Shown piece after piece: positions 1-5,182 of a DNA stretch of 26,769 nt. The stretch covers positions 1 to 26,769 of the forward strand of contig CALXGC010000035.1 in assembly GCA_944387755.1 (NCBI GenBank), written 5' to 3'. The stretch comes from an uncultured Oscillospiraceae bacterium. Its GTDB lineage: Bacteria; Bacillota_A; Clostridia; Oscillospirales; Oscillospiraceae. The position numbers were made by a program, and so were the translations under genes. The notes under the pieces are model-generated. The model was given only the letters and a program-made list of their open reading frames with translations. It searched no databases and was not told the origin of the DNA. How positions within the stretch are numbered: position 1 is the stretch's first letter; every line of letters starts with the position of its first letter.

Positions 1-392
1 TCGTCCCGCTCTTTGAGAGCCTGTTTCAGCTGGCGGGCGCTCATGTCAATCACATTGTGATCTTGCACAAATTCGTCGCGCTCAGAATCCGGCAAAGCCA
101 AGAGCGCCAAGGCTTTCGCCATCCCCAAATCCGCAAGCGTTTGCGGATTTGAGTACCTCCGCGCAACCGCCATAAAGTTCTGGGCGGTTCGCTCTGAATA
201 GGCCACTTTTTCGTTCAGCCAGGGCAGCCACTCCCCGTGGGGCAGCATCTCTTTTGCCTCAATGAGACACCGCCCAATGGTGAGGATGGCCTCTCCGCCC
301 CTGCGCTGGGCGTCCAGAATCTCGCCGGTGATGGCCTCAATGGTCCGGCCCCCGGCGGGCTGAACCTGGTTCAAGACTTCAGGTATTCCCAC
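1..392 (-). CDS. DUF3102 family protein (partial, C-terminus beyond left edge)
   Basis: The minus strand stays open from a GTG at 392 to the window edge (130 codons). It begins VGIPEVLNQV and has a typical DUF3102 core: RTIEAITGEILDAQRRGGEA, then a GRCLIEAK stretch, HGEWLPWLNEK, and an Ala/Leu-rich helix followed by SARQLKQALKER. DUF3102 proteins are common in clostridial prophages and plasmids and resemble ParB/Noc-type DNA-binding proteins; their role is not settled. The GTG start is chosen because AAGGAGG lies 9 nt upstream; it overlaps the end of the preceding 45-codon gene by 14 nt, so the two are probably translationally coupled. It is the most distal gene visible in the leftward early operon. 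The family call rests on pattern recognition only. Confidence 0.8.
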   Translation of the reverse strand, partial: MGIPEVLNQVQPAGGRTIEAITGEILDAQRRGGEAILTIGRCLIEAKEMLPHGEWLPWLNEKVAYSERTAQNFMAVARRYSNPQTLADLGMAKALALLALPDSERDEFVQDHNVIDMSARQLKQALKERD

Positions 393-516
393 CCCGCTCT
401 GCCTCCTTCCGTTTCTTCTGCTCCTCCAGGAGCTGCCGCCGGGCCGCCAGGTCCAGCACGATGATGGGGTGGGCCTCGCCGGCCCGGCGGATTCCCACCG
501 CAAAACAGATTGTCAT
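379..516 (-). CDS. small hypothetical protein (45 aa)
   Basis: A 45-codon ORF beginning MTICFAVGIRRAGEAHPIIV and ending in a charged helix, QLLEEQKKRKEAERGGNT. AGGAGGTG lies 7 nt before the ATG, a strong ribosome binding site. It sits 33 nt after the DnaB-type helicase stop and its 3' end overlaps the next gene. No family is recognised. The tight operon spacing, good ribosome binding site and overlap argue for a real small gene rather than a chance ORF. Function unknown. Confidence 0.65.
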   Translation of the reverse strand: MTICFAVGIRRAGEAHPIIVLDLAARRQLLEEQKKRKEAERGGNT

Positions 517-549
517 GATACAACACCTCCTGCAAATGATTGACGGCCG

Positions 550-1878
550 CTAAAAGGGGCACGCAAAATCCTCTGGCAGCGTGAGCCGCTCCTGCTCCGG
601 CTGAGAGACGGGCTGCCGGGCGGACGGAGCGGGCTGCTCCACAGACGACTCCCGGAAGCGCTGAAACCGCCCGTCGAAGAGCAGATAGATGCGGCCCCGC
701 TGGCCCTCCTTGTTTTTGGCGATTTTCAGCACCCGGCGGCTGTGCTCCGGCCGGCTGGGCTCCTCCAGGTACAGCAGGAGGATGGCGTCCGCGTCCTGCT
801 CAATCTGCCCGGACTCCCGCAGGTCGGACATCACAGGCTCCGCCTGCTCGTGCTTTCCGGCGCGCTCCGCCCGCGCCAGCTGGGACAGGGCCACCACCAG
901 CCGGCCGTGCTCGTGGGCCAGCCGCTGGAGCCCCCGGCTGATGGCGGAGACCTGCTCCGTGCGGTTCATCCGCCGGTTCTCCGGCTCGATGAGCTGGAGA
1001 TAGTCCACATAGACCGCCTCATACCGGTGGGCCAGGGCGTCCGCCTGGATGTCCTGGACGGACATGCCGCTGGCCTCGATGAGCTCCAGCTTCCGGGCGC
1101 GGATTTGGTCCGACTGGTCCGCCACCCGCTGCCACTCCTCGCCGGAGATCTGGCCGCGCTTGATGGCGGCCATCTCAATTCCGGCCAGATTGGCAATCAG
1201 CCGGTCCGCCAGCTTGTGCCGGTTGGTCTCCAGGGAGTAGAAGCCCACCCGCCGGTCTCTGGCCTGGTGGTAGGCCATGGAGATGGCCAGGGCAGTCTTG
1301 CCCGCCGAGGGATAGCCCCCCAGCACCGCCAGGTCCCCCATATCCACGTACAAGCCGCCGTCCAGCTTGGGCAGGCCCCAGGTCATGTATGTGTGGGGCG
1401 TCTCGTGGCGGTCGGAGAAGTCGTGGAGCATGTCCTCCATGGTCAGCCGCCCGCACCCCCGGCGCTCCACCAGCAGGGCGTTGAGCTGGCCGATGTACGT
1501 CCGGGCCTGGTCCATGTCCTGGGCCCCCTGGAGCTGTCCGGCCAGCTCCGCCGCCCTGGCCAGCCTGGCCTGCTCCCGGAGGAGGGCGGCGTACTCCCAG
1601 ATATTCGCCGCGGTGGGCGTCAGCTCCATCAGCTCCAGCAGGTAGCGGTCCCAGCCGTCCTCCGGCCGGCCTCCCAACCTGTCCCGCACCGTCACCGGGT
1701 CGGTGGGCCTCCCGGCGGCAAACAGGCTCCGGATGGCCTCGAACACCATGCGGCACTTGGGCGTCACAAAATCCTCCGGCCGCAGGCGCTCCAGCGCCTC
1801 CCCCGCCAGCCTGGGCTCGATAAGCAGAGACCCCAGCACTGCCGTCTGGGCGGTCAGCTTGTCCTCCCCGCCTACCAC
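550..1878 (-). CDS. dnaB: replicative DNA helicase, DnaB family
   Basis: 442 aa from a GTG start, close to the 450-470 aa usual for DnaB. The DnaB N-terminal domain opens at EDKLTAQTAVLGSLL and is followed by a RecA-like ATPase: Walker A GGYPSAGKT near residue 187, the FYSLETN segment (H1a), Walker B VYVDYLQL near 290, SQLAR, then SDLRESGQIEQDAD and a basic KIAKNKEGQRG stretch. It should act as the hexameric fork helicase for replication of the element. An ATG exists 72 nt upstream (1950), but it lies inside the initiator gene and adds a low-complexity Gly/Ala leader; the GTG at 1878 has GGAGGT 8 nt upstream and overlaps the initiator stop codon by 7 nt, so it is preferred. The C-terminal 30 residues are Pro/Gln/Glu-rich and look disordered. 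Confidence 0.93.
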   Translation of the reverse strand: MVGGEDKLTAQTAVLGSLLIEPRLAGEALERLRPEDFVTPKCRMVFEAIRSLFAAGRPTDPVTVRDRLGGRPEDGWDRYLLELMELTPTAANIWEYAALLREQARLARAAELAGQLQGAQDMDQARTYIGQLNALLVERRGCGRLTMEDMLHDFSDRHETPHTYMTWGLPKLDGGLYVDMGDLAVLGGYPSAGKTALAISMAYHQARDRRVGFYSLETNRHKLADRLIANLAGIEMAAIKRGQISGEEWQRVADQSDQIRARKLELIEASGMSVQDIQADALAHRYEAVYVDYLQLIEPENRRMNRTEQVSAISRGLQRLAHEHGRLVVALSQLARAERAGKHEQAEPVMSDLRESGQIEQDADAILLLYLEEPSRPEHSRRVLKIAKNKEGQRGRIYLLFDGRFQRFRESSVEQPAPSARQPVSQPEQERLTLPEDFACPF

Positions 1879-2606
1879 GTCTCCACCTCCTCCCGCACCG
1901 GCGCCCCGGCCTCCCGGCCGCCCCGCCGCAGGGGAAACACCGACTTCCACGAGTTGGCCATGGACTGCTGAATCAGCAGCAGCTTGTCCTCCCGCCGGCC
2001 CTCGCTGAGCCGGTCCAGCTCGCTGAGGAGCATGCGCACCGCCCGCGCCGAGTTCACCGCCCGCAGCGTCACCCGCTGCTGGATAAAGGCCCCCAGCGCC
2101 CGGTGCAGTTCCTCGTCGCCGCCCACATAGGCCAGCAGCAGCGGCTTTGCGTCCTCCGCCAGGTCGTATTTCGTGGTCCGCCCCCTGTGGGGGGCTATAG
2201 GGGGTTTTTTCTCTCTCTCTTCTTTTTCTTCTTTCTTCTTTACTGGCGGATTCTCCGTCAGCGGCGTTTCCCGCTGACGGGTTTCACCGTTGACGGTGTT
2301 TCCGGACAACGGCGCTTCATCCTGGAGCACATAGACGTTCCGGGCAAATTTTCCGCCCCCGTCGTGGCTCTGCTCCCGCACCAGATAGCCCACCTCCTGG
2401 AGCTCCTCCAGCAGCCGCCGGATCTTGTCCCGGCCGCATCCGGCCTTCCCGGCCAGCCCCGCCACCGTGTAGCTCCAGTTCTCCGGCAGAGACGCCATCA
2501 GGGCAAACAGCCCCCGCGCCTCCAGACTCAGCCGCTGGTCCTGGGCAGCCGACCGGAACAGGACCACAAAGCCCTTTTTCCGGCCGGATTTAATGGTCTC
2601 CCCCAT
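1872..2606 (-). CDS. phage-type replication initiator, winged-helix (HTH_36-like) protein
   Basis: 244 aa. The N-terminal ~95 residues (GFVVLFRSAAQ, LSLEARGLFALMASLPENWS, IRRLLEELQEVGYLVRE) match the winged-helix domain of clostridial phage replisome organisers. A low-complexity linker rich in Lys/Glu follows (about 110-150), then a C-terminal helical part ending DKLLLIQQSMANSWKSVFPL, typical of the helicase-loading end of such proteins. It precedes and overlaps the DnaB gene, as expected for an initiator that delivers the helicase. Start at 2606 (ATG) has GAGAGGAG upstream; a longer ATG frame (2660) runs back into the previous gene and lacks that site. The linker DNA holds iteron-like repeats (separate entry). 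Confidence 0.85.
   Translation of the reverse strand: MGETIKSGRKKGFVVLFRSAAQDQRLSLEARGLFALMASLPENWSYTVAGLAGKAGCGRDKIRRLLEELQEVGYLVREQSHDGGGKFARNVYVLQDEAPLSGNTVNGETRQRETPLTENPPVKKKEEKEEREKKPPIAPHRGRTTKYDLAEDAKPLLLAYVGGDEELHRALGAFIQQRVTLRAVNSARAVRMLLSELDRLSEGRREDKLLLIQQSMANSWKSVFPLRRGGREAGAPVREEVETW
2200..2312. other. candidate replication origin: iteron-like repeats plus pyrimidine-rich tract
   Basis: Inside the initiator gene are three adjacent direct repeats: GTTTCCCGCTGACGG (2266-2280), GTTTCACCGTTGACGG (2281-2296) and GTTTCCGGACAACGG (2298-2312), with an inverted half copy CCGTCAGCGG at 2255-2264. Next to them, 2205-2241 is almost pure T/C. In lambdoid phages the origin lies in the linker part of gene O and has the same layout of iterons beside a skewed, easily melted tract. 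The origin call is inference; the repeats are seen directly. They also encode a protein-level repeat (NGET/QRET), which could be the simpler cause. Confidence 0.4.
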
Positions 2607-2611
2607 ACCGG

Positions 2612-2872
2612 TCACTCCTCTCCGGGCCCGAACTGGGCTGTCTGGATGCGCTGGAACCACGCCCCCTCACGGGCCTTGTGGTCCGGCTCCTCCAGCCCCA
2701 GCAGCTCCGCCAGCAGGTACGCGCCGGACAGACTGGCGTACCAGCTCCTGGCCAGCTGGAAGTTTCTCTTCTCCAAATTTTCGCCGATCTGCGTTTCGAA
2801 GAAGGCAACCAGGCTATGCAGCTTCTCCAGCTGAGCGCTCCGCGCCTGGACGTCCAAATTCTTTTGGCTCAT
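2612..2872 (-). CDS. hypothetical protein (86 aa), upstream of replication initiator
   Basis: 86 aa beginning MSQKNLDVQARSAQLEKLHS and predicted to be largely helical (FFETQIGENLEKRNFQLARS, then a LSGAYLLAELLGLEE segment). The ATG at 2872 follows GGGGAGAAATCCGT; a longer frame (from 2938) adds an unsupported leader that overlaps the small-RNA candidate. The stop lies 5 nt before the initiator start, so the two are in one operon. No family recognised; short helical proteins in this place are common in clostridial prophages. Confidence 0.75.
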   Translation of the reverse strand: MSQKNLDVQARSAQLEKLHSLVAFFETQIGENLEKRNFQLARSWYASLSGAYLLAELLGLEEPDHKAREGAWFQRIQTAQFGPGEE

Positions 2873-2886
2873 ACGGATTTCTCCCC

Positions 2887-2915
2887 TTGTCAAATATTTG
2901 TTCCCATGGTATAAT
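2887..2915 (+). promoter_or_regulatory. near-consensus sigma-A promoter driving candidate small RNA
   Basis: TTGTCA (2887-2892), exactly 17 nt, then a perfect TATAAT (2910-2915), reading rightward against the surrounding minus-strand genes. No credible plus-strand protein gene follows; about 37 nt downstream of the -10 box begins a terminator hairpin. The transcript should start near 2922. Confidence 0.75.
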
Positions 2916-2921
2916 AAACCC

Positions 2922-2988
2922 GTTCTCATGGTAGACATTCCCTTGTCTGCCTTCGCTCCGGAGGTCCTTTCCTCCGGGGCGATTTTTT
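2922..2988 (+). ncRNA. candidate two-hairpin small RNA, antisense to the replication-operon leader
   Basis: Predicted RNA of about 67 nt between a strong promoter and a strong terminator. The first hairpin is GGTAGACA (2930-2937), loop TTCCCT, TGTCTGCC (2944-2951), 8 bp with one G-U. The second is the terminator stem (2954-2981) followed by six T. It lies between the 41-aa membrane-protein gene and the 86-aa gene that opens the replication cluster, on the opposite strand. If leftward transcripts run through from upstream genes, this RNA is fully complementary to the leader of the replication genes, the arrangement of a countertranscribed copy-number RNA. No known RNA family recognised. Confidence 0.55.
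2954..2988 (+). terminator. intrinsic terminator
   Basis: An 11-bp stem (CGCTCCGGAGG / CCTCCGGGGCG with one G-U) closes a TCCTTT loop and is followed by A and six T (2983-2988). The T-run is on the plus strand only, so it ends rightward transcription from the 2887 promoter. The last T overlaps the stop codon (TCA on plus) of the minus-strand 41-aa gene. Confidence 0.8.
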
Positions 2989-3113
2989 CACCCCCCTCTC
3001 ACGATGAGATACGCCGCCAGCGCCAGAAAAAACGCCGTGGCGGACAGGCCCAGGAGAAACCACTCCAGGGCCTCGTACACCCGCGGCCAGCGCCGCCGAA
3101 GCTTGTCAAACAT
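2988..3113 (-). CDS. small single-pass membrane protein (41 aa)
   Basis: A 41-codon ORF: a basic N-terminus (MFDKLRRRWPRVYEALEW) then one hydrophobic helix (FLLGLSATAFFLALAAYLIV) and RGG. AGGAGG lies 9 nt before the ATG, and the start overlaps the AbrB-type gene's last codons by 8 nt (ATGTTTGA), so translation is probably coupled. The layout (amphipathic or basic N-terminus plus one helix) would suit a holin-like or toxin-like peptide or a membrane anchor, but nothing in the sequence decides this. Confidence 0.7.
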   Translation of the reverse strand: MFDKLRRRWPRVYEALEWFLLGLSATAFFLALAAYLIVRGG

Positions 3114-3384
3114 CCCGTCCAACCTCCTCCTGCTGCAAGGTCCAGAAGAGCTCCTTCGCCAGGCGCAGCACCTGAGAATCCGCGTGCCCGGCCTTTGCCG
3201 CCTCCAGCAGCGCCCAGGCCTGGGCCAGCAGCGGCGGGACCCGCTCCGATTTGCGGAGCAAAATGCCGTCCTCCTGCGGAATGATTTCCAGCCGGTCGCC
3301 GCGCTTCAGGTTCAGCGCCCGCCGGAGCTCCACAGGCAGCACCACCTGCCCCTCCGCGCCCAGCGGCCTTGTCATGTACGCCAT
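3106..3384 (-). CDS. AbrB/MazE-type (SpoVT-AbrB) transcriptional regulator
   Basis: 92 aa. The first ~45 residues are a swapped-hairpin AbrB DNA-binding domain: TRPLGAEGQVVLPVELRRAL, then LKRGDRLEII and DGILLRKSE. The C-terminal half is helical (LLAQAWALLEAAKAG, LAKELFWTLQQEE). Such proteins act as dimeric DNA-binding regulators or as antitoxins. The gene after it is a 41-aa hydrophobic protein with overlapping start, so a toxin-antitoxin reading is possible but unproven. AGGAGG lies 7 nt before the ATG. The predicted cut of a twister-sister ribozyme lies 45 nt upstream of this start, so the mRNA for this gene may begin with a processed 5' end. Confidence 0.85.
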   Translation of the reverse strand: MAYMTRPLGAEGQVVLPVELRRALNLKRGDRLEIIPQEDGILLRKSERVPPLLAQAWALLEAAKAGHADSQVLRLAKELFWTLQQEEVGRDV

Positions 3385-3423
3385 GGGTCAACCTCCTCTT
3401 GTCTATATCCTTTTGGGGCCGCG

Positions 3424-3497
3424 GCCCATGAGCGCCCGCCCCGGAGCGGGGCGGCTGGACTTGCACCAGCGGCGCGTTATGCGTCGGCCTTGCGGGC
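3424..3497 (-). ncRNA. twister-sister self-cleaving ribozyme, copy 1
   Basis: Read on the minus strand: P1 strand GCCC (3497-3494), conserved GCAAGGCCGA, short P3 (CGC, loop ATAAC, GCG), then CCGCTGGTGCAAGTCCAGCC containing the P4 stem-loop, a P5 hairpin (GCCCCG, loop CTC, CGGGGC), and finally GGGCGCTCATGGGC, whose GGGC (3427-3424) closes P1. These blocks match the twister-sister consensus and the crystallised four-way ribozyme as I remember them, including the C-A step where cleavage occurs (here between 3430 and 3429). The first 18 nt lie inside the upstream gene, and that gene's TAA stop sits in the P3 loop. Cutting would leave a 5'-hydroxyl RNA 45 nt before the AbrB start. Confidence 0.9.
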
Positions 3498-3924
3498 GGT
3501 GTATTGGTATTCATCGTCGGCGTTGTAGACATACCAGGCGTGGAGCTGTTCGCTGTCCATGGGGCCGGGTTTGCTGGTTTCGATATAATCCACGGGGCCG
3601 AAGATGGAGGCGGTGGGTTCGATGGGGTCATGCTGGGCGATGATCTTTGCGGGCTTGCCGGGTTCCGTGCTGGGAATTTCGATGCGGTGCAGGAAAAGCA
3701 GCTTATCATAATACCATTCCGCCGTGAGGTAGCGCTCCTCCGCGTCCGTCCAGTCGATAGCCTGGATGTAGTCGGCCAGGCCGCCGGTGGCGTCAATTCG
3801 GATGGGGGCCTTGTCGTCGTCGTTCATGTCGCACAGCTCGAGTGTGACGAAGGGGAACGCGTGGGGGGGTGTTCCGCCGGAAGCTACTGGAAATCGTTCC
3901 AGTGTACTTGTACAGCTTCTTCAT
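3477..3924 (-). pseudogene. hypothetical protein gene, frameshifted in a C7 run (148 aa if restored)
   Basis: An excellent start (AGGAGG 8 nt before ATG at 3924) opens MKKLYKYTGTISSSFRRNT and then meets seven C (plus-strand G7, 3863-3869). In the frame as written, the protein becomes PPRVPLRHTR and stops at 3793. Removing one C joins it to an open frame reading HAFPFVTLELCDMNDDDKAP and on to YQYTARKADA (stop 3477), 148 aa with no gap. The downstream part has an ATG at 3827 but no ribosome binding site, so it is unlikely to be translated alone. The cause could be a real mutation, slippage-based phase variation, frameshifting during expression, or a base-calling error. No family recognised; composition is acidic and soluble. 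It lies between the two twister-sister ribozymes, and its last codons are part of copy 1. Confidence 0.7.
3863..3869. repeat. homopolymer run G7/C7 at frameshift
   Basis: Seven G on the plus strand (C7 in the coding direction) 18 codons into the interrupted gene. Six or nine would restore a single open frame, as expected of a slippage site. Confidence 0.8.
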
Positions 3925-3964
3925 GGTGTTGTCCTCCTGTTCATGTTGTGCGGGCGATTTTGTT

Positions 3965-4039
3965 ACCCATGAGCGCCCGCCCCGGAGCGGGGCGGCTGGA
4001 CTTGCACCAGCGGCGGCGGGAGCCGTCGGCCTTGCGGGC
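3965..4039 (-). ncRNA. twister-sister self-cleaving ribozyme, copy 2
   Basis: Minus strand: P1 strand GCCC (4039-4036), GCAAGGCCGACGGC, loop TCCC, GCCGCCGCTGGTGCAAGTCC with P3 and the P4 stem-loop, a P5 hairpin (GCCCCG, CTC, CGGGGC), then GGGCGCTCATGGGT, whose GGGT pairs with GCCC through one G-U. Outside P5 and the P3 loop it is essentially the sequence of the crystallised twister-sister RNA. Predicted cleavage is between C3971 and A3970, 46 nt before the ATG at 3924. The ribozyme begins 1 nt after the TAG stop (4043-4041) of the 114-aa gene. Copies 1 and 2 share about 48 identical nt in their 3' part, with different P3 loops. Confidence 0.93.
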
Positions 4040-4040
4040 G

Positions 4041-4385
4041 CTACCAGATTCCCGCGCGGATCAGCAGCTGGGTGGCCACCTCGATCACACGCTTCCGGCC
4101 GGCCTCCCGCTCCTCCTCGGTGAAGGGCACCTCCTGGTGGGGCGTGCAGGCCACGGAAATCCCCAGCTTGGGGCCGCAGTCGGTGAGCAGGGACTCGTCT
4201 ACGTCCTGCACCTCGTCTCCGATAATCAGCAGATGGCGCCCCTTCCACCGCTTCAGGCGCCGTGTGTACTCCAGCTTGCCCAGCGTGGCCTGGTAGCTGC
4301 TTTCGGTAATCTCCACTGGGCAGCCCTCCAGCTCCTTCCGGTAACAGGTCTTGTTTTGGTGCCGGAACTCCTCTATTCGCAGCAT
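4041..4385 (-). CDS. hypothetical protein (114 aa)
   Basis: 114 aa from an ATG with AGGAGGTG 5 nt upstream. It begins MLRIEEFRHQNKTCYRKELE and includes CPVEITESSYQATLGKLEYT, then WKGRHLLIIGDEVQDVDESL, CGPKLGISVACTPHQEVPFT and a C-terminal helix EEREAGRKRVIEVATQLLIR. It looks like a small alpha/beta protein, and three cysteines are visible. No family is recognised. A twister-sister ribozyme starts immediately after its stop, so its mRNA probably ends with that structure. A longer frame (from 4532) extends through a GC-rich palindrome and is not supported. Confidence 0.75.
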   Translation of the reverse strand: MLRIEEFRHQNKTCYRKELEGCPVEITESSYQATLGKLEYTRRLKRWKGRHLLIIGDEVQDVDESLLTDCGPKLGISVACTPHQEVPFTEEEREAGRKRVIEVATQLLIRAGIW

Positions 4386-4432
4386 GACGCCACCTCCTCT
4401 TCGCAGGATATTTTGGGGGGATTGTCCCCTAT

Positions 4433-4453
4433 GCCCCCGGCCCGGCCGGGGGC
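4433..4453. repeat. perfect GC palindrome (10-bp arms)
   Basis: GCCCCCGGCC, a single central C, then GGCCGGGGGC. On the plus strand it is followed by a T-rich stretch (TTGCGTTTTCTCTCTT), so it could weakly terminate rightward transcription; on the minus strand it lies in the leader of the 114-aa gene. It sits 15 nt upstream of the -35 box of the next plus-strand promoter. Confidence 0.5.
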
Positions 4454-4467
4454 TTGCGTTTTCTCTC

Positions 4468-4497
4468 TTGTCCCCCTCCCCCTGTCCGTGGTAAAAT
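4468..4497 (+). promoter_or_regulatory. promoter of the 83-aa plus-strand gene
   Basis: TTGTCC (4468-4473), 18 nt, extended -10 TGGTAAAAT (TAAAAT 4492-4497). The block CGTGGTAAAAT recurs at the promoter near 5155, also with a TTGTCC -35, which suggests that the two plus-strand genes share control. Confidence 0.55.
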
Positions 4498-4519
4498 GCG
4501 GGAGAAAGGGGGTGATTTT

Positions 4520-4771
4520 GTGACAAAGCCAAATTTTGAAGATTTCCAAGACTTCCTAGAAGCCCATCAAAAGGAATTGTTCCAACAGCTCCAGCGAATG
4601 GATGTTCTCCAGGTAGACAGTCCCCTCATGCAAGAGGAACTGTCGCTGCTACTCCAAACGGTCCAGGACAATGCTGTCAGGTACACACAGGGGTATACTC
4701 AGCTTTCCCTGTATGCCTATCACACCTGGCTCATGGAGCAGTTAGGTCTGGAAGATCAAGGCCCCGCTTAA
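4520..4771 (+). CDS. hypothetical helical protein (83 aa)
   Basis: 83 aa from a GTG with GGGGGTGA just upstream and a promoter whose start point would be near 4504, which makes the longer frame from 4454 impossible. Reads MTKPNFEDFQDFLEAHQKEL, FQQLQRMDVLQVDSPLMQEE, then a Gln/Tyr-rich helix ending HTWLMEQLGLEDQGPA. It is probably all-helical and cytosolic. It lies head-on to the leftward early genes, and its 3' end overlaps the 52-aa minus gene by 41 nt. No family recognised. Confidence 0.7.
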   Translation: MTKPNFEDFQDFLEAHQKELFQQLQRMDVLQVDSPLMQEELSLLLQTVQDNAVRYTQGYTQLSLYAYHTWLMEQLGLEDQGPA

Positions 4772-4889
4772 CCGCATCCGAATGCTGGGAGCCACCAACC
4801 ACCAGTTTTATTTCCTGCTTCCGCCGCCCTTGTAGCCCCACTACAAAGGCGGCAATTTCGTCCGCTGTGCCGGAGATCGTGACCTCCAT
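4731..4889 (-). CDS. small phage-type hypothetical protein (52 aa)
   Basis: 52 codons: MEVTISGTADEIAAFVVGLQ, a basic GRRKQEIKL turn, then VVGGSQHSDAVKRGLDLPDL. The MEVTI-G-x-x-EIAA-hV-h-L-Q pattern is one I recognise from many short clostridial prophage proteins of unknown role. AGGGGGTGAG precedes the ATG, the same style of site as the plus-strand gene at 4520. It is 79 nt downstream of the 47-aa gene, with a 7-bp hairpin (4911-4931) in the gap. The 3' end overlaps the convergent plus-strand gene. Confidence 0.65.
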   Translation of the reverse strand: MEVTISGTADEIAAFVVGLQGRRKQEIKLVVGGSQHSDAVKRGLDLPDLTAP

Positions 4890-4968
4890 CCCCCTCACCC
4901 CCTTTCCCTCCCCCGGCTTGTCAGGCCGGGGACTCTTTGGTTTCCTCTTTCTTGGCCGTTGCCCTGCG

Positions 4969-5112
4969 TCAGCTGGCGCGGGACTGAGATTCCAGACGGG
5001 CCATTGCGGCTACGCCCTCGGCATAGCCCAGCAGGAACTCCCGCTTAGGCGCGGGAAGCAGCTGGACTGCCTCCGCCAGGCTCTCCAGCAGGGTCTTCTC
5101 CTTCTCGTCCAT
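4969..5112 (-). CDS. small phage-type hypothetical protein (47 aa)
   Basis: 47 codons: MDEKEKTLLESLAEAVQLLP then APKREFLLGYAEGVAAMARL and ESQSRAS. The KREFLLGYAEG-h-AAM core is a familiar short motif in clostridial prophages; function unknown, probably two amphipathic helices. GAAAGGAGGAAGGTC precedes the ATG. A longer frame exists (from 5229) but runs through the promoter of the opposing gene. Part of the leftward early cluster. Confidence 0.7.
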   Translation of the reverse strand: MDEKEKTLLESLAEAVQLLPAPKREFLLGYAEGVAAMARLESQSRAS

Positions 5113-5131
5113 GACCTTCCTCCTTTCTGGG

Positions 5132-5160
5132 TTGTCCTTCCTCCCGCCTCGTGGTAAAAT
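5132..5160 (+). promoter_or_regulatory. promoter of the winged-helix membrane-tail gene
   Basis: TTGTCC (5132-5137), 17 nt, extended -10 TGGTAAAAT (TAAAAT 5155-5160). Almost the same elements as the promoter at 4468-4497. Confidence 0.6.
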
Positions 5161-5182
5161 TGGAGCGAAGAGAGGTATCTTT

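Noticed and set aside
742..1971. Long plus-strand open frame (409 codons)
   Set aside because: Lies wholly opposite the DnaB-type helicase gene; His/Leu/Gln-rich shadow text with no ribosome binding site or family features.
2898..3284. Plus-strand open frame (128 codons) downstream of the 2887 promoter
   Set aside because: No ribosome binding site, begins inside the first RNA hairpin and crosses a strong terminator and two minus-strand genes.
3965..4039. tRNA or tRNA-like fold
   Set aside because: A 5-bp stem with a 7-nt loop (GCTGG-TGCAAGT-CCAGC) mimics a T-arm, but the whole sequence matches twister-sister and has no anticodon arm or acceptor end.
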